A stretch of DNA of 6,962 nucleotides from an uncultured Clostridium sp. (GCF_934754915.1 NZ_CAKVKB010000156.1:1-6962); one strand, 5' to 3'; counted from the stretch's first letter, positions 1 through 5,971 are shown. The notes: generated from the sequence alone by a model not told the origin. A program made the numbers and translations.

Positions 1-872
1 TCTAGTTTTTGAGAAAGCTGCACAATGGAATTATTTATAAATTTCATATTTTCTTCATATGATTTTGAAGAAATCTCATTATGAAGTGTATTTATATCAA
101 GAGAGAAATTATCAAGCCTGTCTGAAATATTGGAAAAATCAGATCTATAATGATCTTTATATTCTTGAAGATTATTTATTGTCTGAGACTGAGATTGAAG
201 TAGTGTTAATATTTCAGCAAGCAATGTAGGGACATTAATAATATTATCTGAATCTGGATATATTGGATTATTAGTATTTCTTGCTTTTTCAAATGTATCT
301 GTCTCTGTATTATTGTTTTTTTCATAGTCAGAATTATTATCCATACTATTAAATTCAAGTTTTAGGTAAGGTGGATTTTTTGAAAATTTTGATGCGAATT
401 TGATTACAATATTGGAATTACTTAATATGGGTCCTAAAACTATATTATAGTTTACATCAAACTGAGATAAATCCTTTATTATCTTTGTTATGTTTATTTT
501 GATATAAGAATTATTTGAATTTTTAGGAATAGTAAGATGGAGGATTTCAGTAAAGCATTCTTTAGGAAATGAATCCCAAGTTAAAGAATCGGTTTTAATA
601 TAGTTATAGTTTCCACATATTCCTATTTTTTTTAATGATGAATCTGTTGCTTTTATATCTTCTACAAAAAGATATAAGTATGCATTTTTTATCATATCAG
701 GATTTAAATCACAGAGGTTGAATTTTAATATAATTTTATATATGTTTAATCCCAATGCATTGCTGTTTGTTAATCCTGATGTAAGGGTACTGTTTTTTGA
801 AAATACTGTATATGGTTGACTTTTATCTACATAAGCAGTTTCAGCACAATTGAATTCTTTCATATATTTCAA
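1..872 (-). CDS. DNRLRE-domain protein with coiled-coil extension (C-terminus beyond window)
   Basis: An open frame of 290 codons runs off the left edge. I read it by hand and found no stop. Residues about 11-174 resemble the DNRLRE/CBM96-like beta-sandwich family: an early TAYVDKSQP motif, an IILKFNL strand, the NAYLYLFV strand, a SLTWDSFP turn, an IKINITKII segment and a closing PPYLKLEF strand. Residues 175-210 form an Asn/Asp-rich linker. From about 213 onward the sequence looks helical and heptad-like, rich in Leu, Ile, Gln and Asn, suggesting a coiled coil or oligomerisation stalk. The start is TTG at 872-870, placed 8 bases after AAGGAGA. An in-frame ATG at 863 lies too far from that site. 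There is no signal peptide, although many DNRLRE proteins are exported. Cysteines are at 9, 54, 86 and 106. It lies 55 bases behind the 928-1944 gene with no terminator between, so the two are probably co-transcribed. The family call is by pattern recognition. A structural role on the spore surface is inference. Confidence 0.72.
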   Translation of the reverse strand, partial: MKYMKEFNCAETAYVDKSQPYTVFSKNSTLTSGLTNSNALGLNIYKIILKFNLCDLNPDMIKNAYLYLFVEDIKATDSSLKKIGICGNYNYIKTDSLTWDSFPKECFTEILHLTIPKNSNNSYIKINITKIIKDLSQFDVNYNIVLGPILSNSNIVIKFASKFSKNPPYLKLEFNSMDNNSDYEKNNNTETDTFEKARNTNNPIYPDSDNIINVPTLLAEILTLLQSQSQTINNLQEYKDHYRSDFSNISDRLDNFSLDINTLHNEISSKSYEENMKFINNSIVQLSQKL

Positions 873-880
873 ATTAATTC

Positions 881-887
881 TCTCCTT
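881..887 (-). promoter_or_regulatory. Ribosome binding site that selects the TTG start
   Basis: On the minus strand AAGGAGA lies 8 bases before the TTG at 872 and 17 bases before the first in-frame ATG (863). The spacing favours TTG as the initiation codon. Confidence 0.75.
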
Positions 888-927
888 ATTAATTATTTCT
901 AGAAAAGTGTGTATTATATAAAAAAGG

Positions 928-1944
928 TTAGTTGATTCCTAAAATTTCATAGGAATTTTCTTTCATAAACAATGTGAAATAATTGAATACTTGATTTTGA
1001 ATCATATTATCATGATAATTACAGCAATTGAAAGGACAGTTTGAAGAAGGTTCATGTATAAAAACTTCATTCCATGAAAAGCCATAATTATCTGATCTGC
1101 ATACATATAAATTATGATATTCAATCCAATGAGCATATAATTTACTGTCATATTTTACAATATTGGGGAAAGTACATGCTACTGTATTACTTATTATGGT
1201 TGAATTTTTAATATTAAAATTATTGTTATCTACGCAGCCTTTTATGTAAGTACAGTGGTATCTGCTGAGATTATTTTCCGAAAACAGTATATGGTAGCAA
1301 TTACTGCTGTCTTTTATGACAGATAAATATATTTTCGATTTCTTTGAATGAGTTACTTGAACAGGAGTTTTCCATGTAAGTGAATCTATATCAAAAAATG
1401 AGACAAATAATTCTTCTATACCGTCAATGATTTTATAATAGAATATTTCAGGAGTATTATCAGATGCATAAGTGACGACAAAATTTGTCAGCACATTATA
1501 TGAAAGATAATCTACAGTAGCAGTATACCATTTGTTATTCTTTTTAAAATGATGTATTAATTGTGTATTATATGGATCATTTGTATTTAAAATATAGTAG
1601 AAAATATTTGTATACTCTGATCTGGAATTTATATATACAAACTTTATAAATGTGCTATCAGGGTTATATGAATAAATTTTCTTTTTTACTATATATCTGT
1701 CTGTTATATAAAAATAAAGGAGTGATCCACCTTTATCATTTATCAATCCATATAAACCATCTTTTTTATCTATATTAAACCAATAATCTAAAAATGAGAA
1801 AAATCCTTTAATTAGTTTTTTATGTGATAATAAATTAAAGTTTTTATCATAAATATCCAAGGCTATACCATTCTCAGAACTTATTTTGCAGATATTGTTA
1901 CTGCTTTTTATCAATATGGTCTCAAATTTTCTCATAAAAGTCAT
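928..1944 (-). CDS. Sialidase/BNR-like (probable beta-propeller) protein of unknown function
   Basis: The protein has 338 residues. The ATG at 1944 follows AGGAGG by 6 bases, which fixes the start. I do not recognise a named family over the full length. The sequence is rich in short beta strands with aromatic and Asn/Asp/Gly turns. It has one good Asp-box (BNR) motif at residues 284-291, with S284, N286 in the Asp slot, G288, S290 and W291. A segment around 182-198 ending SLTWKTPVQVT also looks like a propeller turn. This suggests a sialidase-type beta-propeller without evidence of catalysis: the arginine triad of true sialidases cannot be assigned. There is no signal peptide or membrane helix. 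Nine cysteines are present, including an NCPFNCC cluster at 302-308. It is the first gene of a leftward pair with the DNRLRE protein and is divergent from the cysteine-rich gene, behind a CATANNNTA element. A spore-associated role is inferred from context. Confidence 0.85.
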   Translation of the reverse strand: MTFMRKFETILIKSSNNICKISSENGIALDIYDKNFNLLSHKKLIKGFFSFLDYWFNIDKKDGLYGLINDKGGSLLYFYITDRYIVKKKIYSYNPDSTFIKFVYINSRSEYTNIFYYILNTNDPYNTQLIHHFKKNNKWYTATVDYLSYNVLTNFVVTYASDNTPEIFYYKIIDGIEELFVSFFDIDSLTWKTPVQVTHSKKSKIYLSVIKDSSNCYHILFSENNLSRYHCTYIKGCVDNNNFNIKNSTIISNTVACTFPNIVKYDSKLYAHWIEYHNLYVCRSDNYGFSWNEVFIHEPSSNCPFNCCNYHDNMIQNQVFNYFTLFMKENSYEILGIN

Positions 1945-2050
1945 AAAGTTCCTCCTAAAATAATCCTTCTAAAATATATTTATTATTTTTTTACTTATTT
2001 ATACATATTTAAGAATTTTTAATCTATCATAATTGTTAAAAATTAACCAA

Positions 2051-2059
2051 TATGTTATG
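2051..2059 (-). promoter_or_regulatory. Candidate sigma-E/sigma-K -10 element for the leftward gene pair
   Basis: The minus strand reads CATAACATA, a full match to CATANNNTA, about 107 bases before the ATG at 1944. I see no convincing -35 partner at the usual distance. In DNA this AT-rich a chance match is quite possible, so the call is tentative. Confidence 0.3.
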
Positions 2060-2094
2060 CAGTTAATACAATATATCTGTTATATATTTGCTAG

Positions 2095-2167
2095 ATTAAT
2101 TAAAGATCATAATTACTAAATATGCATAATTAAAATAGCATATTAAAGATATGATTTTAAAATTAAT
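2095..2167. repeat. Nested co-centred inverted repeats between divergent genes
   Basis: An outer imperfect pair (2095-2112 with 2150-2167) encloses an inner perfect 7-bp pair, AATATGC at 2119-2125 and GCATATT at 2138-2144. Both are centred near 2131. The centre lies roughly midway between the two candidate -10 elements, as a shared operator would. The outer arms are almost pure A/T, so chance contributes. The inner arms are stronger evidence. Confidence 0.4.
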
Positions 2168-2169
2168 GA

Positions 2170-2196
2170 ACAAAGTAATAAATTTATCATAATATA
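2170..2196 (+). promoter_or_regulatory. Candidate sigma-K promoter for the cysteine-rich gene
   Basis: CATAATATA at 2188-2196 matches the mother-cell consensus CATANNNTA in full. AC at 2170-2171 lies 16 bases upstream, as in sigma-K -35 regions. The predicted start near 2203 leaves about 55 bases of leader before the ATG. It is the only full match on this strand in the spacer. The AT richness lowers its weight. Confidence 0.42.
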
Positions 2197-2257
2197 CAAT
2201 ATAAGCAAAAAATAAATCGAAAGAAAAATACCATAATTAAAAGGAGGTTATTTTATA

Positions 2258-3331
2258 ATGGCAAATTGTAGCGGAACAACACCTATATCACCAACATCAG
2301 GGTGTTTCTCAAGCTGTACACAGACAATAAATCAAACCAATTGTGGATGTACAGGATGCACTGCACCAACTATAGTAACTGAGGGAGATGTAAACAATCA
2401 GGTGTTAATACCTGTATTAGCAGATGTAATTCAAAATTGTATCTGTATAAGCAAATATGAAACTGCATATCCTACTAATTTATTAATTACAACTAATCTG
2501 TTAAGAACATCTGAAGCTGGTACTATAATACCTCCATCAGGACCTATCTGCATTACAGATATAAGTTACAGTTATTCATGTGTAGGTGTTCCAGGTGGGG
2601 CAGGAGAGAACGCAACAACTGTTGGGACTCCTCCAACAATAAATGCTAATGTAGGATGTAATAGAGCTGCTTTAGCAGCAACATCACCTTCCTGCAGCTG
2701 CTTATCAAACACTGGAAATTCATTGACAGCTTTATACAATGATTTTTCAGGTACAGCAAGAACAGCTGCATGTTGCTGCAATAATACAGCACAGCCATAT
2801 GCTCAGAATAAAATTGTTGAAAGAGAAGTTCCATTATCAGTTTGTAATTTAAATATAACAGTAAAAGGAACAATCGGAGGTCAGTCATTTACAGGAACAG
2901 TATCAGGGGTTTATGCAAATGGAATGTTGACAGCATTCCCAAATCCAACACCATTAGGAACATTAGGTTTTCCATCAACATTTAATTTTGCAGGAATAAT
3001 GTGTCTTCCTACAAGTACAAGAATGACTATAAGTGAAAGCTTTGATAATTGTCTTATAGTAGACTGCATAAGACCATTAATATCTTCATATTCAGCTGCA
3101 ACTGATCCAGGAATTGAATTAGAACCTGAAAGAACTAATGTAACATTCTTAGCATCAGCTGATTTATCATTAGTAATATCTAAAAATATTTATGCTACAA
3201 CTAGTGAAAAAATAGCAGTTATAACTAATTCAGGAGCTCAAGTAGTATGTAGTGATAATACTGCAGTACCAGCATGTCCACAATCAACATCATGTGCTGG
3301 ACCATGTCCTGGACAAGTAACAACAGTATAA
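2258..3331 (+). CDS. Cysteine-rich protein, probable spore coat/exosporium component
   Basis: The protein has 357 residues. The ATG follows AAGGAGGT by 9 bases, a near-perfect site that suggests abundant product. There are 24 cysteines (about 7 percent): six in residues 4-34, pairs or triplets at 61/63, 146/148 and 172-174, and four in the tail (331-350). There is no His or Trp, only five Lys, and much Thr, Ser, Ala, Asn and Pro. A central block (about 185-216, VEREVPLSVCNLNITVKGTI) looks like a beta-strand domain. No signal peptide or transmembrane helix is present. Signal-less cysteine-rich proteins of this sort are typical of clostridial spore outer layers made in the mother cell and cross-linked by disulfides. 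The self-assembling CsxA exosporium protein of C. sporogenes is a possible relative, but I cannot verify homology. The gene is single, with a sigma-K-like promoter upstream and a hairpin terminator downstream. It looks less AT-rich than its neighbours, reflecting Ala/Gly/Cys/Pro content. Confidence 0.85.
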   Translation: MANCSGTTPISPTSGCFSSCTQTINQTNCGCTGCTAPTIVTEGDVNNQVLIPVLADVIQNCICISKYETAYPTNLLITTNLLRTSEAGTIIPPSGPICITDISYSYSCVGVPGGAGENATTVGTPPTINANVGCNRAALAATSPSCSCLSNTGNSLTALYNDFSGTARTAACCCNNTAQPYAQNKIVEREVPLSVCNLNITVKGTIGGQSFTGTVSGVYANGMLTAFPNPTPLGTLGFPSTFNFAGIMCLPTSTRMTISESFDNCLIVDCIRPLISSYSAATDPGIELEPERTNVTFLASADLSLVISKNIYATTSEKIAVITNSGAQVVCSDNTAVPACPQSTSCAGPCPGQVTTV

Positions 3332-3366
3332 TAAAATATTCTTAAAAATTATTATATTTGCAATAA

Positions 3367-3398
3367 ATGCTTCAATATTTTCTATTGGAGCATCTTTT
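3367..3398 (+). terminator. Intrinsic terminator of the cysteine-rich gene
   Basis: An 11-bp stem (3367-3377 with 3383-3393, one G-U pair) closes a TTTTC loop and is followed by CTTTTG. It lies 36 bases after the stop codon. The T run is short, so termination may be incomplete. Confidence 0.6.
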
Positions 3399-3428
3399 GA
3401 TAATTGAAAATCTTTAATATAGGCATAA

Positions 3429-3457
3429 TTATTAAAAAATAATTAACATACTATAAT
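3429..3457 (+). promoter_or_regulatory. Weak promoter-like element ahead of the 3547-3568 terminator
   Basis: TATAAT at 3452-3457 is a consensus -10. The hexamer 17 bases upstream, TTATTA at 3429-3434, is a poor -35. Initiation near 3464 would give a transcript of about 105 bases ending at the terminator at 3568. Consensus -10 matches are common by chance in such AT-rich sequence. Confidence 0.3.
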
Positions 3458-3463
3458 ATAGAA

Positions 3464-3568
3464 AGTTTTTAAGCAGTTTTTTGTTCTATAGGAAATTATA
3501 TTTTCGAACAATCTGTGGATAACTTTTGAAGGGGGCAGAAACACACAGTCTGCGAAGCAGATTTTTTT
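3464..3568 (+). ncRNA. Candidate small RNA between the cysteine-rich gene and the helicase
   Basis: This non-coding stretch is bounded by a -10 element and an intrinsic terminator. It contains a hairpin at 3483-3509 (GTTC/GAAC and GGAAA/TTTTC around TTATA). A G-rich single-stranded segment (3530-3536) lies before the terminator. It also has alternative pairings: CTGTG 3513-3517 with CACAG 3544-3548, and AATCTG 3510-3515 with CAGATT 3558-3563. These compete with the terminator stem. I do not recognise a known RNA family. It could equally be only a 3' end or a leader fragment. Confidence 0.28.
3547..3568 (+). terminator. Intrinsic terminator upstream of the helicase promoter
   Basis: AGTCTGC (3547-3553) pairs with GCAGATT (3557-3563), with one G-U pair, around a GAA loop. 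A seven-T run covers 3562-3568. It would end any transcript coming from the left before the helicase promoter at 3586. Confidence 0.75.
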
Positions 3569-3585
3569 ATTGTTATGATTTTTAT

Positions 3586-3613
3586 TTGACATTTATATAT
3601 TTTAACATATACT
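3586..3613 (+). promoter_or_regulatory. Sigma-A promoter of the DEAD-box helicase gene
   Basis: TTGACA at 3586-3591, a 16-base spacer and TATACT at 3608-3613 give a near-consensus promoter. The start would be near 3620, leaving a leader of about 60 bases. A second TTGACA at 3626-3631, 17 bases before TATGTA, is a weaker alternative. Confidence 0.65.
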
Positions 3614-3665
3614 TAAAAAGTAAAGTTGACAATTCAAATTGTATAAAATATGTATTTAAAATTGC

Positions 3666-3673
3666 AGGAAAGG
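3666..3673 (+). promoter_or_regulatory. Ribosome binding site that decides the helicase start
   Basis: AGGAAAGG ends 9 bases before the ATG at 3683. The earlier in-frame ATG at 3650 has no purine-rich site before it. The eleven residues it would add lie outside the DEAD-box fold, so 3683 is preferred. Confidence 0.7.
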
Positions 3674-3682
3674 TTTGATATT

Positions 3683-4792
3683 ATGGATTTTAAAAGTCTT
3701 GGAACAAATAGTGACTTGATTAACATATTAAAGAAAAATGGAATACATACACCAACTCCAGTTCAAGAGGAGAGTATTGAAATAATAAAACAAGGACAGG
3801 ATTTGATTGCAGAAGCAGGAACAGGAACAGGAAAAACACTTGCATTTCTTCTTCCTATATTTGAAAAGATAAATCAAAAATGCACTGATGTACAGACTCT
3901 TATTCTAACACCAACACGAGAACTTGCTCTTCAGATAACAAATGAAGCAGATAAATTAAATGAAGATAAAAAAATAAATATTCTTGCATGTTATGGCGGC
4001 AAAGATATTAACTCACAGCTGAAAAAACTTAATAAAAATGTTCAATTGATAGTTGCAACACCAGGAAGACTTCTTGATCATATTGAAAGAGGAACCATAA
4101 ATTTAAAAACAGTAAAGACTTTTGTTTTAGATGAAGCTGATCAGATGTTATTTATGGGATTTAAAAATGAAGTTGAAAAGATAATGGCTGAAATGTCAAA
4201 GAAGAAACAGATGCTCTGTTTTTCAGCAACTATGGATTCTGCAGTAAAGAAACTTGCATATAGATATATGAAAGACCCGGCAATAGTTTCAGTTAAAAAA
4301 GAAGAAGTTGATATAAATTCAATAAAGCAATTTGTAGTTGAAACTACAGACAGACAAAAAAGGGATGCATTATGTAAAGTTCTTGATGAAGATAATCCAT
4401 TTATGGCTATAATATTCTGCAGAACAAAGAGAAGGGCAGATGATCTTGAAACTGTAATGGCATCTAGAAAATATAATTGTGCAAAAATACACAGTGATAT
4501 AGCTCAAAACAAAAGAGAAAGAATAATGAAATCATTTAGGGAAGCTAAAATTCAATATTTAATAGCTACAGATGTTGCAGCAAGGGGATTAGATATTGCT
4601 GGTGTAACTCATATCTATAATTATGATATTCCTGAAACACCTGAAAGCTATGTACACAGAATAGGAAGAACTGGAAGGGCTGGAGAACATGGAATTACAT
4701 GTATGTTTATAGATCCTAAAAATAAAAGGACTTTAGAGGAAATTGAAAAAATGATAGGATTTAAAATACCAAGAAGAAACGTAAATCTATAA
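3683..4792 (+). CDS. DEAD-box ATP-dependent RNA helicase, minimal core type
   Basis: The protein has 369 residues from the preferred start. All helicase motifs are present in order: Q motif GIHTPTPVQ (20-28), Walker A GTGTGKT (46-52), Ia PTREL (77-81), Ib TPGR (126-129), II DEAD (150-153), III SAT (181-183), IV IIFCRTK (243-249), V ATDVAARGLDI (295-305) and VI HRIGRTGRAG (325-334). It should unwind short RNA duplexes using ATP in the cytoplasm, for example in ribosome assembly, mRNA turnover or cold growth. The chain stops about 35 residues after motif VI, with no basic tail or RNA-binding domain such as those in DbpA/YxiN or CshA. The size is close to that of the compact B. subtilis helicase YfmL, but orthology cannot be settled by eye. 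The gene appears monocistronic: its own promoter lies upstream and the next gene is 230 bases away with its own promoter. I saw no strong terminator immediately after the stop. Confidence 0.97.
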   Translation: MDFKSLGTNSDLINILKKNGIHTPTPVQEESIEIIKQGQDLIAEAGTGTGKTLAFLLPIFEKINQKCTDVQTLILTPTRELALQITNEADKLNEDKKINILACYGGKDINSQLKKLNKNVQLIVATPGRLLDHIERGTINLKTVKTFVLDEADQMLFMGFKNEVEKIMAEMSKKKQMLCFSATMDSAVKKLAYRYMKDPAIVSVKKEEVDINSIKQFVVETTDRQKRDALCKVLDEDNPFMAIIFCRTKRRADDLETVMASRKYNCAKIHSDIAQNKRERIMKSFREAKIQYLIATDVAARGLDIAGVTHIYNYDIPETPESYVHRIGRTGRAGEHGITCMFIDPKNKRTLEEIEKMIGFKIPRRNVNL

Positions 4793-4849
4793 TTTTATGC
4801 TCTAGCTAATTGATTTTGATTATTAATTGAAATATAATTATTTTTTCTA

Positions 4850-4879
4850 TTGTTAAGTAAATATTATTTAGAGTATAAT
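4850..4879 (+). promoter_or_regulatory. Sigma-A promoter of the Rrf2 regulator gene
   Basis: TATAAT at 4874-4879 is preceded by TTGTTA at 4850-4855 with an 18-base spacer. The predicted start, 4885-4887, coincides with the left arm of the nested hairpin. The leader before the ATG would be about 137 bases. Confidence 0.5.
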
Positions 4880-4884
4880 ATATA

Positions 4885-4971
4885 TGTTCCAATTGACAAT
4901 CTACACATTCAATTAATGATGAAATCTCTGCAAGATTTCTTTAACCATTATGTAGTTTTATTATTGGAACA
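4885..4971 (+). promoter_or_regulatory. Nested stem-loop at the 5' end of the Rrf2 gene transcript
   Basis: Outer arms TGTTCCAAT (4885-4893) and ATTGGAACA (4963-4971) are perfect 9-bp complements. Moving inward there are a symmetric 7/7 internal loop, CTACA (4901-4905) with TGTAG (4951-4955), and an 8-base bulge. Then come TAATG (4914-4918) with CATTA (4946-4950) and an apical 7-bp stem GAAATCT/AGATTTC (4921-4927, 4933-4939) around CTGCA. Four helices stacked in register are unlikely by chance. No T run follows, so it is not a plain terminator. It may be a cis-regulatory RNA, an operator-bearing dyad, or a decayed miniature element. I do not match it to a known riboswitch class. Confidence 0.5.
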
Positions 4972-5022
4972 GATATAGTTAAAATAAGAATAAATTATAG
5001 AAAAAATTATAAGGGTGATAAA

Positions 5023-5451
5023 ATGAAGATTTCAACAAAGGGAAGATATGGTTTAAGAGCACTTATGGATATATGTTTATATTCTGGGAATGAGACCGTT
5101 ACAGTAAAAAGCATTTCTGAAAGACAAAGCATTTCTGAAAGATATCTTGAGCAGATTTTTTCTTCACTTAGAAAAGGTGGAATAATAAAAGCAAAAAAAG
5201 GAGCTCAAGGAGGTTATTTTTTAACAAAAGAGCCAAAAGAATTTACAATAGGAGACATACTTACTATATTAGAAGGAGATTTGCTTCTAATTGATATAGA
5301 AGCAGAAGATAACGATGTAGAAAATTACCTTATCGATAAATTATGGAATCCTTCCAATGATAAAATAAGAGAATTTTTTGAATCAATAACTTTGGAAGAT
5401 TTGGCAGATGGTTATATTAATAAAGGTAAAGATGAGATGTATTACATATAG
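5023..5451 (+). CDS. Rrf2-family transcriptional regulator, CymR-like
   Basis: The protein has 142 residues. The opening MKISTKGRYGLRALMDI is the Rrf2 signature. The winged helix-turn-helix includes the recognition region ISERYLEQIFSSLR (37-50) and the wing KGAQGGYFL (59-67). A dimerisation helix follows at about 97-121. The three Fe-S ligand cysteines of IscR-type members are absent: the only cysteine is C18. The C-terminal pattern TLEDLAD...MYYI resembles B. subtilis CymR (138 residues, ending in a similar TLEDLA...MFYI). CymR represses cysteine and sulfur genes together with the O-acetylserine sulfhydrylase CysK. I infer a CymR-type role, but no sulfur genes are in the window to confirm targets. 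The ATG at 5023 follows AAGGGTGAT, a moderate ribosome site. The gene has its own promoter and a highly structured leader. The next promoter (trp) begins 124 bases after its stop. Confidence 0.88.
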   Translation: MKISTKGRYGLRALMDICLYSGNETVTVKSISERQSISERYLEQIFSSLRKGGIIKAKKGAQGGYFLTKEPKEFTIGDILTILEGDLLLIDIEAEDNDVENYLIDKLWNPSNDKIREFFESITLEDLADGYINKGKDEMYYI

Positions 5452-5574
5452 TAATATACTTAGATTTTAATCTATACCTGTTATAATTGCTTTTTTATAT
5501 TTGATATGTAGTAACTTGTGTGTCAGATTATATTTAAATTTTAGTAAAATATTTTTTCATTTTTTGAAAAAGTA

Positions 5575-5603
5575 TTGAAAAAATTCAAAAATCATGCTAT
5601 AGT
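5575..5603 (+). promoter_or_regulatory. Sigma-A promoter of the trp transcript
   Basis: TTGAAA (5575-5580), a 17-base spacer and TATAGT (5598-5603) form a strong promoter. TGC directly before the -10 provides an extended -10 element. The start would be near 5610. An 11-bp AT-rich hairpin (5549-5575) abuts the -35. It has no T run after it, so I do not call it a terminator. Confidence 0.8.
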
Positions 5604-5706
5604 ACAAGTATATTAAAGCCATTGATAAGAAAAGTAGGTAATAAAGCTTAGTGTAAAGAGAGTCTGCAAAATGTGGTGAGATGCAGGTACTGTAGATATT
5701 GCTGAA

Positions 5707-5709
5707 TGG
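5707..5709 (+). promoter_or_regulatory. T-box specifier triplet UGG (Trp)
   Basis: TGG follows GAA and precedes a purine in the expected position on the 3' side of Stem I. It pairs with the CCA anticodon of tRNA-Trp, matching the downstream gene trpE. Confidence 0.85.
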
Positions 5710-5827
5710 GTCTTTGAGGTGATATTCTGAAATTATTTAAAGTAGGAATATACGGAAGTCTACCGTTATATTGACAGGATATAAGAAAATTAATTGTTAA
5801 TTTTAGTATCTGATTTAAAGTATGTAC

Positions 5828-5864
5828 ATAGGTGGCATAGCGAAATTATAGTATTTCGTCCTGT
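5828..5864 (+). promoter_or_regulatory. First T-box antiterminator (degenerate bulge)
   Basis: Helix A1 pairs ATAGG (5828-5832) with CCTGT (5860-5864). The bulge UGGCAUA (5833-5839) keeps the tRNA-pairing UGGC but has AUA where ACC is usual. Helix A2 pairs GCGAAA (5840-5845) with TTTCGT (5854-5859). Confidence 0.72.
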
Positions 5865-5884
5865 ATAAGGATGAGGTGCTTTTT
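5851..5884 (+). terminator. First T-box terminator
   Basis: Arm 5851-5862 pairs fully with 5868-5879 (12 bp, several G-U pairs) around a GTATA loop, followed by five T. It shares bases with the first antiterminator, so the two are mutually exclusive. Confidence 0.75.
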
Positions 5885-5971
5885 ATTATTTGAATATAAA
5901 TTATTATTTTTATATATTTCAGAAGAATCATAAAATAAAATTTTCAGCACAAAGCCATTTTTACATAGAAT

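Noticed and set aside
2232..2240. CATAATTAA as a sporulation -10 for the cysteine-rich gene
   Set aside because: It directly abuts the ribosome site at 2241, so a transcript starting there would lose it. It also mismatches the consensus.
2572..2888. Open frames on the minus strand inside the cysteine-rich gene
   Set aside because: They have no ribosome sites, lie wholly inside a convincing gene, and mirror its codon pattern.
3514..3522. Perfect DnaA box (TGTGGATAA, minus-strand TTATCCACA)
   Set aside because: It is a single copy, with no cluster of further boxes, AT-rich unwinding repeat or dnaA/dnaN neighbour. One box is not an origin.
3626..3647. TTGACA with TATAAA as a second helicase promoter
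   Set aside because: The spacer is only 10 bases, too short for sigma-A. The pair at 3586/3608 fits far better.
3650..3682. Upstream in-frame ATG for the helicase
   Set aside because: It has no ribosome site and the extra eleven residues are not part of the family fold. ATG at 3683 has AGGAAAGG at good spacing.
5461..5474. Palindrome TAGATTTTAATCTA just after the Rrf2 gene as terminator
   Set aside because: The stem is short, the loop is tiny and no T tract follows.
5549..5575. 11-bp hairpin as terminator of the Rrf2 gene
   Set aside because: It is almost all A-T, has no T run after it and touches the trp -35. Termination is not supported.
5886..5970. Second T-box Stem I before the second antiterminator
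   Set aside because: No AGAGAG, GGTG distal loop or specifier context was found, and the stretch is too short and too AT-rich for a full Stem I.
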